Numbered from the stretch's first letter, positions 26,196 through 35,995 are shown. The stretch is 64,000 bases of DNA from Alphaproteobacteria bacterium (GCA_009779745.1 WRDR01000001.1:1-64000), one strand, 5' to 3'. Made by a program: numbers and translations. Notes: generated from the sequence alone by a model not told the origin.

Positions 26196-27654
26196 CATTA
26201 GAGGCTGCACGTTTCCTCGCCAGACCCTTATCAATAAGTTCATTCCCAAGTTCCGCAACAGATTCTTGCGGTTGAGGAAGCCTTGCATACTTTCCATTTG
26301 AAGGCTCACTCTCGCCCTTACTACCTCCAGCTGCACCAACTGCATACTTAATTTGGTCAGCTAATGGCAGATCTTTTTTCGCCTCAGCTTGTTGTTTGTT
26401 AAACATATCTATAAGTTCTTTACTTCTTTCAGTTGAGCCTTCTGTCCTGTTGTGATCATATTTCATCATATCATGGATATTCCACGCAGAAGCTACTGCA
26501 CTATTCAAAGCCTCGACGAATGCGTTTGCCTCGTATTCCGTTAAGTGTGTTTGATAGTCCCGCCATATAGCGGGATTTTGGCTTGGTCCTCCGCAGGTAA
26601 TTTGCGGATTATCGGAAAAACCTTCGGCATGCAGACCGGCTATCTTTGCTTGTTCCGCATAATACGGATTGGATGCCGGATCATTCAGCTTTGTCATCAG
26701 TTCTTGAAACTGCAAAGCATGAATAACTTCATGCGCTGTTCCTATAAACAAATTATAGAACGAGTTTGTGTGGTTTAGCAATACGATGTTTGCTTCTTCC
26801 AAAGCATCTTTGGTTTCGTTTGCTTTAAGCAATATTCCGTTATTGTCTCCTTTTGTTACAAGATCGATTTTTACATCCGGCATATTTGAAAACGTATCCG
26901 GCTTTAGTTTTTTTGCTTCTTCTATGATAATATCGCGTGTTTTTTCCGCTATTTTCTGCATATCTTCTTTACTCAGCGTATCCCAGTTTAAAGCTGCGTT
27001 TTTCAATTTCTCATCCGCAATAAGTTTGTTTGCGGAATTAACAAAAAGATCTTTTTGAAATTTGCCGAATTCGGAATAGTCTTTTTTATGCCGTGCAAGG
27101 GTTGCAATAGAACTTAAGTTCAATCTCCGTTCCAGTTCCATACATTGATCCGGTGTTGCTTCCTGCAGAAGAATCTTTTGATTAGGTGCTTTATATCTGG
27201 GATTTGTCGGGTCCAGGATTATATGAGCGGTTGTGCTTGAAGCAAAAGTAACAGGTTCTTTATTCTTTATGCAAAAATCTTTTTGAATAGACGCCAGATT
27301 TCTGATAGGTTCATGCCAGAAGCAGGAACCGGCATAAGCAAGCATGCTTAAAATTTCCGGATCCATATCTTTGGCAAGAGCTTCCGCCGCTTTTTCCGAT
27401 ATTTTAAAACTGGCTGCTTCTGCCTGTTCGAATTTCTGCTTGGCCTTGCTGTTATCCCATCCTTTCGCATAAAGCATCCGAGCTTCATAAATAGCAGCCT
27501 TGGCTTCATTATCGGAAGCCGTAATCTCATCTTTTATGTTTTCATAGTACGACAAAAGAATTTTTATAGACTCCGAAAGCCAGTCGTCATAAGCTTTTTT
27601 GCTTTTCTTGCTGTTTTTAAATAAGTCTTTATAATTTTCAAAATCCATAGGCAT
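26167..27654 (-). CDS. putative zincin-type metallopeptidase, unknown family
   Basis: From ATG at 27654 (after GAGGAG, 7-base spacing) 495 residues. It carries a zinc-protease motif GTAHEVIHALQF (H308-E-x-x-H312) and, 60 residues on, TEYEANAF, whose Glu could be the third ligand. The N-terminal ~110 residues are helical and charged; the C-terminal ~60 are low in complexity and Gly/Ser-rich. No signal peptide or membrane segment. No family is recognised. The gene stands alone between dusB and ntrY. A secreted effector is possible but unsupported. Confidence 0.65.
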   Translation of the reverse strand: MPMDFENYKDLFKNSKKSKKAYDDWLSESIKILLSYYENIKDEITASDNEAKAAIYEARMLYAKGWDNSKAKQKFEQAEAASFKISEKAAEALAKDMDPEILSMLAYAGSCFWHEPIRNLASIQKDFCIKNKEPVTFASSTTAHIILDPTNPRYKAPNQKILLQEATPDQCMELERRLNLSSIATLARHKKDYSEFGKFQKDLFVNSANKLIADEKLKNAALNWDTLSKEDMQKIAEKTRDIIIEEAKKLKPDTFSNMPDVKIDLVTKGDNNGILLKANETKDALEEANIVLLNHTNSFYNLFIGTAHEVIHALQFQELMTKLNDPASNPYYAEQAKIAGLHAEGFSDNPQITCGGPSQNPAIWRDYQTHLTEYEANAFVEALNSAVASAWNIHDMMKYDHNRTEGSTERSKELIDMFNKQQAEAKKDLPLADQIKYAVGAAGGSKGESEPSNGKYARLPQPQESVAELGNELIDKGLARKRAASNAKFRQKTHQ

Positions 27655-27871
27655 TAAATGTCTCCTCATAAATATACTGTCTCTTATAATATCTAATTAT
27701 ATCAATTATTCCTTTAAAATAGGTTATTTGAATAAAATCATTATTAACAATGGATTACAGAATATGTTAACTAAACCGCATCGCTGGCAAAGGGGGAAAT
27801 TATATTGGAAAAGGCTATTTATTGTATTATAAAAGGACTTTGATTCTTTTTAAAAATTTTGGTTAAGGCTT

Positions 27872-30229
27872 ATGCTGGCAAAGTCTAAAAAAACAACAAC
27901 TCTCTATCAACGCATAGTCAAAGATGCTATGCGGCAGAATCTGCGGGAAAAACTAATCATCGCCCTGGTTGCCGCCGCCGTAGTGTGCAGCGTCTCCACT
28001 TACATAGTCATAACTCACCTGCCTATGTTCGGAGGCGATCCTACAGCTGTCATGGTGCTGTTTTATCTGGATTTGTTTATTCTCGTCATGCTGGGCAGCG
28101 TAGTTGCAAACGGTCTCTACCACGCATGGAGAAACAGGCACAGCAAACTGGCAGGCTCCAGACTCCAGATACGCATGATAAGTGTTTTTGCTCTGCTGAC
28201 TGCGGCTCCTGCCATGTTCGTTGCTATGTTTGCTGCCGCCTTCTTTTATTTCGGCGTAGAATCTTGGTTTTCTGCTCAAATCAGAACTTCTCTTTCCGAG
28301 TCCCTAGAGGTTGCAAAAGCATACTTGGAAGAGCATAAACAAGTTCTGAGAGCCGATGCAATGGCTATGGCTAATGATTTGAACAGGCAATCTGTATTCC
28401 TAGAGCGCGATCCTGCCAGATTTAATGATGCTGTGTCGGCTCAGGCGTACCTCAGAAACCTCCCGGAAATTATAGTTTTCGATGGCTCCGGCAAAATATT
28501 GGCAAGGTCCGGATTGACTTTTGCCCTAACGTTTGAGCCCATTACCGATGAAATGCGCCAGCAGGCCAGAGACGGAGACGTAGCCCTTATTGTAAGCGAG
28601 AATGACGACAGAGTAAGAGCACTTGTACAACTGGACGGCTTCAACGACACTTATTTGTTTGTAGGAAGAATGGTAGAACCCAAAGTCTTGGCTCACATGG
28701 CGGCTACTCAAACCGCTGTGGACAAGTACAACAGGCTGGAGGAAAACAGATTTGAGATTCAATTAATCATAGGAGCTATTTTTGCAGTAGTATCTTTATT
28801 GCTGTTGTTAGCAGCGGTTTGGTTCGGGCTTAAATTTGCGGTGAGACTCACGAAACCCATCGGAGACCTGATATGGGCGACCGACAGAGTGCGGCACGGA
28901 GATTTAAGGGCCAGAGTCAAAGAGACTAGGAATGATACTGATGATGAGATAGAGCTTCTCGGCAGGGCTTTCAACAGAATGACTTCTCAGCTTGATGAAC
29001 AGAGGTCTAAACTCATGGACGCAAACTATCAGCTGGATTTCAGGCGCAGGTTCACGGAAGCTGTTTTGTACGGAGTTTCTTCCGGAGTCATAGGACTCGA
29101 TTCGAAATGCAGAATAATATTGATGAATGTTGCGGCTGCCGAGTTTTTCCGTATACATGATGCTAAGTTTTATGAAGGCATGGCGCTGTCCGCGCTTGCT
29201 CCGGAAATAGAGAAGGTCATAGAAAAAGCTGTTGAAAGCACTGTGATAAGCGAACAGGTAGAGATAAAAAGGCACGGGTATCCTTCGCGGACTATACTGG
29301 TAAGAGTCGCTTCCGAAGAAGAGCTGAATGAGGCTGCGGATTATGAGGAAGACGCTCCTGGCAGCAAGCACGGATTTGTAGTAACGTTTGATGATGTATC
29401 TGATTTATTATCAGCGCAGAGAAAAGCGGCTTGGGCTGACATTGCCAAAAGAATTGCGCACGAGATAAAGAATCCTCTTACTCCCATACAGCTTTCTGCG
29501 GAGAGGCTGAAAAGAAAATACATGAAAGAGATTGCAACGGAGCCCGAAGTATTTGAGACCTGCACGGATACCATAATCCGCCATGTGGAAGATATTGGAA
29601 GAATGGTTGACGAATTTTCGGCATTTGCTAGAATGCCGTCTCCTGTAATCAAAAGGCATGAGATAAGAGAGATTGCGCGGCAGGCTCTGTTTCTGCAGAG
29701 CAGCAGCAGATCCGATATTATATACGAGCATGACATGCCGCCGGAGCCTTTCTTCGTAGATTTTGATGCGAGACAGATGTCTCAGGCATTGACTAATCTG
29801 TTGAAGAATGCGGCGGAGGCGATTGATATGAGACTGCACCCGGAAGGCGAACGGAGCGTAGTTATAACAGAGAATGAAGAAGAAGAAGACCCGTTTTGGG
29901 CTACGGAAAGAATGAGAAAAAGATCTAATAGCGCTTCGTCCAGAGGGAGAATCTGGGTTAAGATATACAGCAAAGGAAAAGATGTGATAGTAACTGTAGA
30001 AGACAACGGAAAAGGGCTTCCTGTAGAAGAGCGGAATAATCTCACGGAGCCGTATGTAACAACAAGAAAGAAGGGGACCGGATTGGGGCTTGCTATTGTG
30101 AAAAAAATAATGGAAGACCATTTGGGCAGGATAGAATTGGAAGACAGGCTGGGAGGAGGAGCTAAAATCAAACTCATCTGGCCTATAGAGCATGTGAACA
30201 AACAAAAACCTTTTGAAGAATCGACTTAG
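27872..30229 (+). CDS. ntrY: nitrogen-regulation sensor kinase NtrY
   Basis: 785-residue transmembrane histidine kinase. Three or four membrane segments in the first ~110 residues, an extracytoplasmic sensor region ~120-285, a further segment ~290-320, HAMP (KPIGDLIWATDRVRHGDLRAR), PAS (VIGLDSKCRIILMNVAAAEFF), HisKA with H in KRIAHEIKNPLTPIQLSAERLK, and HATPase with N box LTNLLKNAAEAID and G boxes VEDNGKGLP, GTGLGLAIVKKIMEDH. It pairs with ntrX downstream. Responds to nitrogen, redox or envelope status in Alphaproteobacteria. Confidence 0.95.
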   Translation: MLAKSKKTTTLYQRIVKDAMRQNLREKLIIALVAAAVVCSVSTYIVITHLPMFGGDPTAVMVLFYLDLFILVMLGSVVANGLYHAWRNRHSKLAGSRLQIRMISVFALLTAAPAMFVAMFAAAFFYFGVESWFSAQIRTSLSESLEVAKAYLEEHKQVLRADAMAMANDLNRQSVFLERDPARFNDAVSAQAYLRNLPEIIVFDGSGKILARSGLTFALTFEPITDEMRQQARDGDVALIVSENDDRVRALVQLDGFNDTYLFVGRMVEPKVLAHMAATQTAVDKYNRLEENRFEIQLIIGAIFAVVSLLLLLAAVWFGLKFAVRLTKPIGDLIWATDRVRHGDLRARVKETRNDTDDEIELLGRAFNRMTSQLDEQRSKLMDANYQLDFRRRFTEAVLYGVSSGVIGLDSKCRIILMNVAAAEFFRIHDAKFYEGMALSALAPEIEKVIEKAVESTVISEQVEIKRHGYPSRTILVRVASEEELNEAADYEEDAPGSKHGFVVTFDDVSDLLSAQRKAAWADIAKRIAHEIKNPLTPIQLSAERLKRKYMKEIATEPEVFETCTDTIIRHVEDIGRMVDEFSAFARMPSPVIKRHEIREIARQALFLQSSSRSDIIYEHDMPPEPFFVDFDARQMSQALTNLLKNAAEAIDMRLHPEGERSVVITENEEEEDPFWATERMRKRSNSASSRGRIWVKIYSKGKDVIVTVEDNGKGLPVEERNNLTEPYVTTRKKGTGLGLAIVKKIMEDHLGRIELEDRLGGGAKIKLIWPIEHVNKQKPFEEST

Positions 30230-30273
30230 TTTTAATAAAATGGAAAATTGAAAATGGAAAATGGAAAATAGAA

Positions 30274-31746
30274 ATGGTAGCGTTTTATAAAGAAAAAGGT
30301 CTGGTAAGTGATATTCTTGTCGTAGACGATGAAAGCGATATAAGAGCTCTCATTAAAGGGATATTGAATGACGAAGGCTTGTCTGTAAGAGAGGCTGCGG
30401 ATTCTGACGAGACTCTCAAGAACATAGAGACAAGAAGACCTGCGCTGGTTATCTTGGATATTTGGCTGAGCGGCAGCAACATGGACGGTATGCAGATACT
30501 GCAGCATATATGCGAGCATTATCCGGATTTGCCGGTCATTATGATAAGCGGACACGGAAGCATAGATGCGGCAGTATCCGCCATAAAAATGGGAGCTTAT
30601 GATTTTATAGAAAAGCCGTTCAAGGCTGACAGGCTGATACTACAGGTACAGCACGCTTTGGATATTACAAAACTGAAAAGAGAAAATGAAGAGCTGAAGT
30701 TCAAGGCGAATGCGGACTATAAGATTATAGGCAAGTCCTACGCCATGAATCAAATTCGCCAGATAGTCGAGCGGGTGGCTCCTACCGGAAGCAGAGTTTT
30801 GATACTGGGAGCGTCCGGTTCCGGAAAAGAAATAGTCGCAAGAGCTTTGCACGAGAATTCAAGAAGAGCCGGCGGAGCTTTTGTGACGGTAAATTGCGCT
30901 GTGGGTTCTATGGAGCAACTTGAAATTGAACTGTTCGGAACCGAGCACCCGGTAACATCATCGGACGGGACTAATAACAAAAGAAAAATAGGAGCTCTGG
31001 AACAGGCGCACGCCGGGACCCTGTTCTTTGATGAAATAGGAGACATGCCTTTAGAGGTTCAGGGGAAATTAATCAGGTTCCTGCAGGATAAGACTTTCAC
31101 AAGAGTAGGAGGGAGTACTCCTGTTGAAGTGGACGTAAGGATAATAGCATCAAGCAGCAGCGACTTACAGCTTGCGATTCAAGCCGGCACCATGAGACAG
31201 GATTTGTTCTATAGGCTGAATGTAGTGCCTATAAATATACCTGCTTTGGTTGAAAGAAAAGAAGACATACCTGTTGTTGCGGAGTATTTCCTGAATCACT
31301 TTGCCGAGACAACGGGAGCTGTTTTAAGGACGCTCGGGGAAGACTCTATGGCGGCATTGCAATCGTATGATTGGCCGGGCAATGTAAGACAATTAAGGAA
31401 CTGTATGGAGTGGCTTCTGATAATGGCTCAGGGAGATCCGAATGACCCCATACATGCGGACGCGCTGCCGCCTGAAATAACATCATCTGCGCCGAACGTG
31501 CTGAAATGGGAGCGGGGCGGAGAGATAATGAAGCTGCCTATGCGGGAAGCAAGAGAGATGTTTGAAAGAGAATACCTGATAGCTCAGGTTACTCGTTTCG
31601 GAGGCAACATCTCTAGGACTGCTGCCTTTATAGGCATGGAGAGATCCGCACTGCACAGGAAGCTGAAGCTGTTGGGAGTAAATACTAACGGCAGTGAGCC
31701 GAGCGGAGGGGAGGAAAAGATGGGGTGTGAGGCGGAAGCGGTGTAG
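30274..31746 (+). CDS. ntrX: nitrogen-regulation response regulator NtrX
   Basis: 490 residues: receiver (LVVDDESD, phospho-Asp in LVILDIWLSG, Lys in FIEKPFKAD), AAA+ domain with Walker A ILGASGSGKEIVAR and Walker B GTLFFDEIGDMP, and a C-terminal Fis-type HTH (GGNISRTAAFIGMERSALHRKL). The sigma-54 contact loop GAFTGA is missing: the segment reads LFGTEHPVTSSDGTNNKRKIG, as is usual for alphaproteobacterial NtrX, which often acts without sigma-54. The start is within a TGGAAAA repeat run, so it is not certain. Confidence 0.94.
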   Translation: MVAFYKEKGLVSDILVVDDESDIRALIKGILNDEGLSVREAADSDETLKNIETRRPALVILDIWLSGSNMDGMQILQHICEHYPDLPVIMISGHGSIDAAVSAIKMGAYDFIEKPFKADRLILQVQHALDITKLKRENEELKFKANADYKIIGKSYAMNQIRQIVERVAPTGSRVLILGASGSGKEIVARALHENSRRAGGAFVTVNCAVGSMEQLEIELFGTEHPVTSSDGTNNKRKIGALEQAHAGTLFFDEIGDMPLEVQGKLIRFLQDKTFTRVGGSTPVEVDVRIIASSSSDLQLAIQAGTMRQDLFYRLNVVPINIPALVERKEDIPVVAEYFLNHFAETTGAVLRTLGEDSMAALQSYDWPGNVRQLRNCMEWLLIMAQGDPNDPIHADALPPEITSSAPNVLKWERGGEIMKLPMREAREMFEREYLIAQVTRFGGNISRTAAFIGMERSALHRKLKLLGVNTNGSEPSGGEEKMGCEAEAV

Positions 31747-31762
31747 GAGTTAATAAATAAGA

Positions 31763-32434
31763 ATGCAGAATGCAGAAATAAGAAATCAAACATTGCCCGA
31801 GGCTATGATATTCGACTGGGACAACACGCTGGTGGATAGTTGGGGGGCAATAGGAGCCGCAATCAATCATGTAAGAGGAAAGTATGGTCTGAAAACGTGG
31901 GATAACAGGGAAGAGATGATAGAAAACTGTTCAATGTCTGCGAGAAACAGTTTTCCGGAGTGGTTTGGCGACAAGTGGGAAGAGGCTCGTAAAGAATACT
32001 ATAAGCACTTTTCCATGATACGGGCTAAAATGGGGATAAACAAGGCGTACGGCGTGCAGGAGCTGCTGGAATGGCTTAAAGAAAACAATATTCCGGCTAT
32101 GGTGGTAAGCAATAAAAGCGGCGGGCATTTAAGAGAAGAAGCGGAAGTATTAAATTGGAAAGAGTTCTTCGAGGCAATAGTCGGTGCCGGAGATGCGCAT
32201 AAAGATAAGCCTAACAAAGCGCACCCCGAGCTGGCTCTTACTATGGCAGGGCTTGAACACGCAAAAAATATTTGGTTTGTCGGAGATGCGGAAGTGGACG
32301 TGGCGTGCGCAAAGAGCATTGGGTGCGTTTCTGTGATAATAGGAAGAGAAGAAGACGCAAAAAGATTCGGAACGGATTTGAGGTTTCAGGATTGTATGAA
32401 ATTACTTGAGTGTTTGAAGGGCATGAAGGGGTGA
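31763..32434 (+). CDS. HAD-superfamily phosphatase (phosphoglycolate phosphatase-like)
   Basis: 223 residues. Motif I MIFDWDNTLVDSW (nucleophile Asp and acid Asp), motif II VVSNKSG, a Lys in AHKDKPNKAHPE (motif III), and motif IV IWFVGDAEVDVACAKSIG. A helical cap lies between motifs I and II. Close to Gph-type enzymes that clear 2-phosphoglycolate, but FDWDNT and the cap leave the substrate open. It follows ntrX by 16 bases and the IMPase gene follows closely. Confidence 0.85.
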   Translation: MQNAEIRNQTLPEAMIFDWDNTLVDSWGAIGAAINHVRGKYGLKTWDNREEMIENCSMSARNSFPEWFGDKWEEARKEYYKHFSMIRAKMGINKAYGVQELLEWLKENNIPAMVVSNKSGGHLREEAEVLNWKEFFEAIVGAGDAHKDKPNKAHPELALTMAGLEHAKNIWFVGDAEVDVACAKSIGCVSVIIGREEDAKRFGTDLRFQDCMKLLECLKGMKG

Positions 32435-32436
32435 AT

Positions 32437-33330
32437 ATGTCCGTAGACATACAAGCAGTTAACAATATTATATCTGAAACAGCTGATAAAATAATAATGC
32501 CTGTCTTTAACAGAGGGCTGGAAAAAAAAGATATAATGACAAAAGGGGGCGGGGAGTTTGTCACAGAAGCGGACATTAACGCAGAAAAAGAGCTGTCCTC
32601 ACGATTAAAAGATATGATACCCGGAAGCTCAGTCGTAGGTGAAGAAGGATACGCTAAGAATGCAAGAATCATAGATGCTTTATACAGAAGCGGGCATGTG
32701 TGGATAATAGATCCCATAGACGGAACAAGGGCGTTCACAGAAGGCAGAAAAGAATTTGCCACTATGGTGAGTTTGGTAAAAAACGGAGAGACTATAGCAG
32801 GCTGGATATACGATCCTAACACTAAGAAGATGCTTATGGGAGAACAAGGAAGCGGAGTGCTGCTAAGCGACAGGCTCGGGAGCAATCACAAAATGACTCT
32901 GGCTCCTAATGATGTAAAGCTCGGGATAGTGGGCTCTCGGCTCAAAGGAGTCCTTAGAATGCAGCGGCTGGTTTATGTAGTTGCGTCTCTTCCGCCGTTA
33001 GCCTTAGGAACAGCAGTAGCATTTGATTACGGAAGGTTTTTTTGCGGAGACAATATTTTCGGGAATACCAGTCTTCCGCGGGCATCGTTTTTGCTGTACT
33101 ACGAGGCAAAGACGTGGGACCACAGAGCAGGGCTGTTTTTTGTAAAAGAGGCGGGAGGCTATTCCGGGACATTTGCAAAAACCGCTTATAATGATAAGAA
33201 TTTCAAAGGCGGGCTTATTGTGGCAAGGAATAAAGAAGAATGGGAAGAGATACATTCTATTATTAAACCGGCTATAGATTCGTTCTTTAAGGATATTGAC
33301 AGCAGGGCAAAAGGGTGGAGATATAGATAG
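32437..33330 (+). CDS. inositol monophosphatase/CysQ-family phosphatase
   Basis: 297 residues from the ATG at 32437, preceded by AAGGGGTGA; the frame opens earlier at 32410 inside the HAD gene. Metal-binding motifs are complete: GEEGYA (Glu), IDPIDGTRAF (D-x-x-D-G-T) and WDHRAGLFFVKEAGG (late Asp). Mg2+-dependent Li+-sensitive phosphatases of this fold act on inositol phosphates, histidinol phosphate, PAP or fructose bisphosphate. This version resembles the histidinol-phosphatase/CysQ side, but that is not decided. Confidence 0.85.
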   Translation: MSVDIQAVNNIISETADKIIMPVFNRGLEKKDIMTKGGGEFVTEADINAEKELSSRLKDMIPGSSVVGEEGYAKNARIIDALYRSGHVWIIDPIDGTRAFTEGRKEFATMVSLVKNGETIAGWIYDPNTKKMLMGEQGSGVLLSDRLGSNHKMTLAPNDVKLGIVGSRLKGVLRMQRLVYVVASLPPLALGTAVAFDYGRFFCGDNIFGNTSLPRASFLLYYEAKTWDHRAGLFFVKEAGGYSGTFAKTAYNDKNFKGGLIVARNKEEWEEIHSIIKPAIDSFFKDIDSRAKGWRYR

Positions 33331-33515
33331 TGTGGAGTGTTATAGAGGTGAAGTTAGGGTATTGGTTTAAGGTTTTCAGCCAATAACATGTAAAAATAGG
33401 GAGAATTCTATTCATTTTAAGGTGAATTCTGTAAAAAACGAGGTAAAAAGAGGAAATTTCTGTAAAATGAGCCTGTTTGGAGGGATTGTAACGGAAGCGT
33501 AATAAAGGATTAGGA

Positions 33516-34457
33516 ATGACTAAACCCAAAATATTTATAGACGGTGAGGCTGGAACTACCGGACTGGAAATAAGCAAGAGGCTGGAGTCCAAAAGCGGCT
33601 TGGAAGTCATTCGCATAGCGGAAGACAAACGCAAAAGCATAGACGAAAGAAGAAAGCTGCTGAACGAGTGCGATTTGGCGGTATTGTGCCTGCCGGACGA
33701 GGCGGCAATAGAAGCAGTGTCTTTAATAACAAACCCGAAAGTACGCGTCCTAGACGCAAGCACTGCCCACAGAGTCCATAAGGATTGGGTTTATGGTTTT
33801 CCGGAGATGCACAAAGACCAGACTGATAAAATACGAAAAGCTAAAAGAGTAAGCAATCCGGGCTGTTATCCTACCGGAATAGTGGGCATATTAAGGCCTC
33901 TTATAGACAAAAAGATTATACCGCCTTCGTATGGACTGACGATTACGGCAGTATCAGGATACTCCGGCGGGGGCAGGGCTATGATAGATATATGCGAGGA
34001 AGAGGCTAAAACCGGAAACAGAACGGAAAAATCCGCAGGATATTGTTTGTACGGAATAAACCAGCATCACAAACACTTGCCGGAAATAATAAAGCATAGC
34101 TGCCTAAAGAAAGAGCCCATATTTCTGCCGGCATACAGCGGAGCTTTTTACAAAGGAATGCTGATTACTATAGCTGTGAGGCTGGACGAGATTAATACCG
34201 GTGTTGAAGAAATACACGAGGCTCTGTCTGAACACTATAAAGGACAGCGTTTCGTAAAAGTAGAAGAGCTGCGGAAGATATCTAACGGACACATTGTTAC
34301 GCCGGTTACTCAGAATGATACGAATAATATGGTGTTGCGGGTCTTTGGAAGCTATAACAAAAAGACTGCTGTTTTGACTACATGTTTGGATAATCTTGGC
34401 AAAGGAGCTTCCGGTGCTGCCGTACAAAACGCAGAGATTATGCTTGGAGAATTATAA
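33516..34457 (+). CDS. argC: N-acetyl-gamma-glutamyl-phosphate reductase
   Basis: 313 residues, short (type 2) ArgC form. NADPH motif IFIDGEAGTTGLEISKRL, catalytic Cys in SNPGCYPTGI, and YGINQHHKHLPEI plus the C-terminal GKGASGAAVQNAEIM typical of the family. Third step of arginine synthesis. It precedes a methyltransferase gene, with stop and start overlapping by one base. Confidence 0.94.
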   Translation: MTKPKIFIDGEAGTTGLEISKRLESKSGLEVIRIAEDKRKSIDERRKLLNECDLAVLCLPDEAAIEAVSLITNPKVRVLDASTAHRVHKDWVYGFPEMHKDQTDKIRKAKRVSNPGCYPTGIVGILRPLIDKKIIPPSYGLTITAVSGYSGGGRAMIDICEEEAKTGNRTEKSAGYCLYGINQHHKHLPEIIKHSCLKKEPIFLPAYSGAFYKGMLITIAVRLDEINTGVEEIHEALSEHYKGQRFVKVEELRKISNGHIVTPVTQNDTNNMVLRVFGSYNKKTAVLTTCLDNLGKGASGAAVQNAEIMLGEL

Positions 34458-35194
34458 TGACAGATACATTTTGCAAGATATGCGGTGAAAAAGCGTTTCT
34501 TTTAGATGTTCTCGATTTCAATAAATCCTGTCTTCCTCAATTTAATAAAAAAGAACCTTTGTCGGGAATACCTGTTTATTACTACGGCTGTCCTTCGTGC
34601 GATTTTATTTTTACAACGCATTGCGACAACTGGACACAGGAAGAATTCGTGCAGAACATCTATAATGATAAGTATGTTGAATGCGATCCTGATTTTGTGA
34701 AAGCCAGACCAATAGCATCTGCACAGGGTTTTGAAAAACAGTTTCCGCATTTCAAAGAGCTGAAAATATTAGACTTCGGATCCGGCTACGGCTTGTTCGG
34801 AGATTATTTGAACGAGCGAGGCTTTAACATTACTTCTTATGATCCTTTCTACGGAGAGTCCGCAGCCAGTCCTCTGCCGGGCAGTTTTGATATTGTCATT
34901 ACTACGGAAGTCGTAGAGCATTCTCATACGCCTCTTCAAACGTTTGAGAAATGTTTTTCTTTCCTGAAAGAGAACGAGCCTGCTTGTTTTATTGCTGGCA
35001 CTTTGCTAACTCCGGTTCCGTTGGAGCAGCTTAAACACAGTCTGGCTGCTTACTGGTATATTGGACCGCGCAACGGGCATATTTCATTCTTTTCAGAAAA
35101 GACTATGAGGCTGATTGCTCAAAAACACGGTGCTCTTTATGGCGGAAAATGCTTCTTTTTCCGGGGTTTTGAGAAAAAAATGCAAAAACCATGA
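34457..35194 (+). CDS. class I SAM methyltransferase with N-terminal Zn ribbon
   Basis: 245 residues. An N-terminal four-Cys finger (CKICGE ... YGCPSCDF) precedes a SAM-binding domain: motif I KILDFGSGYGLFGDYL, VITTEVVEHSHTP (motif post-II), and a C-terminal sheet. This is the Methyltransf_23 architecture, common in sugar and small-molecule modification. It is coupled to argC by a one-base overlap. Substrate unknown. Confidence 0.8.
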   Translation: MTDTFCKICGEKAFLLDVLDFNKSCLPQFNKKEPLSGIPVYYYGCPSCDFIFTTHCDNWTQEEFVQNIYNDKYVECDPDFVKARPIASAQGFEKQFPHFKELKILDFGSGYGLFGDYLNERGFNITSYDPFYGESAASPLPGSFDIVITTEVVEHSHTPLQTFEKCFSFLKENEPACFIAGTLLTPVPLEQLKHSLAAYWYIGPRNGHISFFSEKTMRLIAQKHGALYGGKCFFFRGFEKKMQKP

Positions 35195-35195
35195 A

Positions 35196-35771
35196 TCAGC
35201 GTTTTGAAAGAGCTTTATAAAAGTCCTCTTTGGTGAGTTCGAACTTACTCCTTGAAGAATTATATTTTTTCACTACGCCTCCGTGCCTCTTGAAGCCGAG
35301 ACGATACAAAACCTTGTGCGAGGGGCGGTTTTTAATGTGGGAGGTCGCGTTAATATAGTCAAAATTGAATGTTTTAAATAAATAATCAATAAACGCAAAA
35401 GCCGCTTCACTTACGTACCCGTTATTTTGATAATCCGCATGTATATTATAGCTCAGATCCACATAAGCCGGCTTTCCTTCCCAAATCATCTCTTCCAACA
35501 TAGTCTTAATGAATCCTATAAATTTATCCGGTGAGTCTTTTAGAGTGATTGCAAGAAAAGTGCGTTTTCTGGGATTTTCTTTTTGATCGCTGACTGCGTC
35601 CGCACAAAGTTTTGCTGAATCACTTTTATAGTCATACCAAATACCCTGAATAGTATTCGGATCCATTTGCGTTGACAGACGGAGACTTTCAAAGTCATCT
35701 TTGTCTTCAATCCTGACTTCACGCAAAATCAATCTCGAGGTTTCAAGCCTCACATTATAGACATCATTCAT
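35196..35771 (-). CDS. RimJ/RimL-type GNAT acetyltransferase
   Basis: 191 residues. Starts with VRLETSRLILREVRIEDKDDF, the standard RimL beginning. The acetyl-CoA loop region is YNIHADYQNNGYVSEAAFAFIDYLF, and the end is NRPSHKVLYRLGFKRHGG, giving a complete GNAT. Targets may be ribosomal protein N-termini or antibiotics. It converges on the methyltransferase gene with a 1-base gap. Confidence 0.85.
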   Translation of the reverse strand: MNDVYNVRLETSRLILREVRIEDKDDFESLRLSTQMDPNTIQGIWYDYKSDSAKLCADAVSDQKENPRKRTFLAITLKDSPDKFIGFIKTMLEEMIWEGKPAYVDLSYNIHADYQNNGYVSEAAFAFIDYLFKTFNFDYINATSHIKNRPSHKVLYRLGFKRHGGVVKKYNSSRSKFELTKEDFYKALSKR

Positions 35772-35853
35772 TCAAAGACTCATTTATTGTTTTCAACTAT
35801 GACTGATGCAGTGGAAACTGACTGCACTTCGTGCATTCCATCTGCGAATGGCA

Positions 35854-35918
35854 TAAGCCGCCCGATTTGTCCTTCGAAGCTTTAGCGAAGAAGGAAGCCT
35901 CGGAGAGGCGAAGGCGGA
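35854..35918 (-). repeat. palindromic element at the tRNA-Pro 3' end
   Basis: TCCTTCGAAGCTTTAGCGAAGAAGGA forms a hairpin around the core AGCTTTAGCG, followed by GCCTCGGAGAGGCGAAGGCGGA. It directly joins the CCA of tRNA-Pro. The same core and GAAGGCGGA occur at the 3' end of tRNA-Arg (43113-43150). Confidence 0.6.
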
Positions 35919-35995
35919 TGGTCGGGGCAGCGGGATTTGAACCCACGACCACCAGTCCCCCAGACTGATGCGCTACCAGGCTGCGCTATGCCCCG
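35919..35995 (-). tRNA. tRNA-Pro (GGG)
   Basis: On the minus strand CGGGGCA...TGCCCCG acceptor, D-arm GCGCAGCCTGGTAGCGC, anticodon stem-loop CAGTCTGGGGGACTG with anticodon GGG, T-arm GTGGGTTCAAATCCCGC. CCA is encoded. Confidence 0.95.

Noticed and set aside
29411-30205. A 264-codon minus-strand frame opposite ntrY
   Set aside because: It is a shadow of the histidine kinase coding sequence, with no family features.
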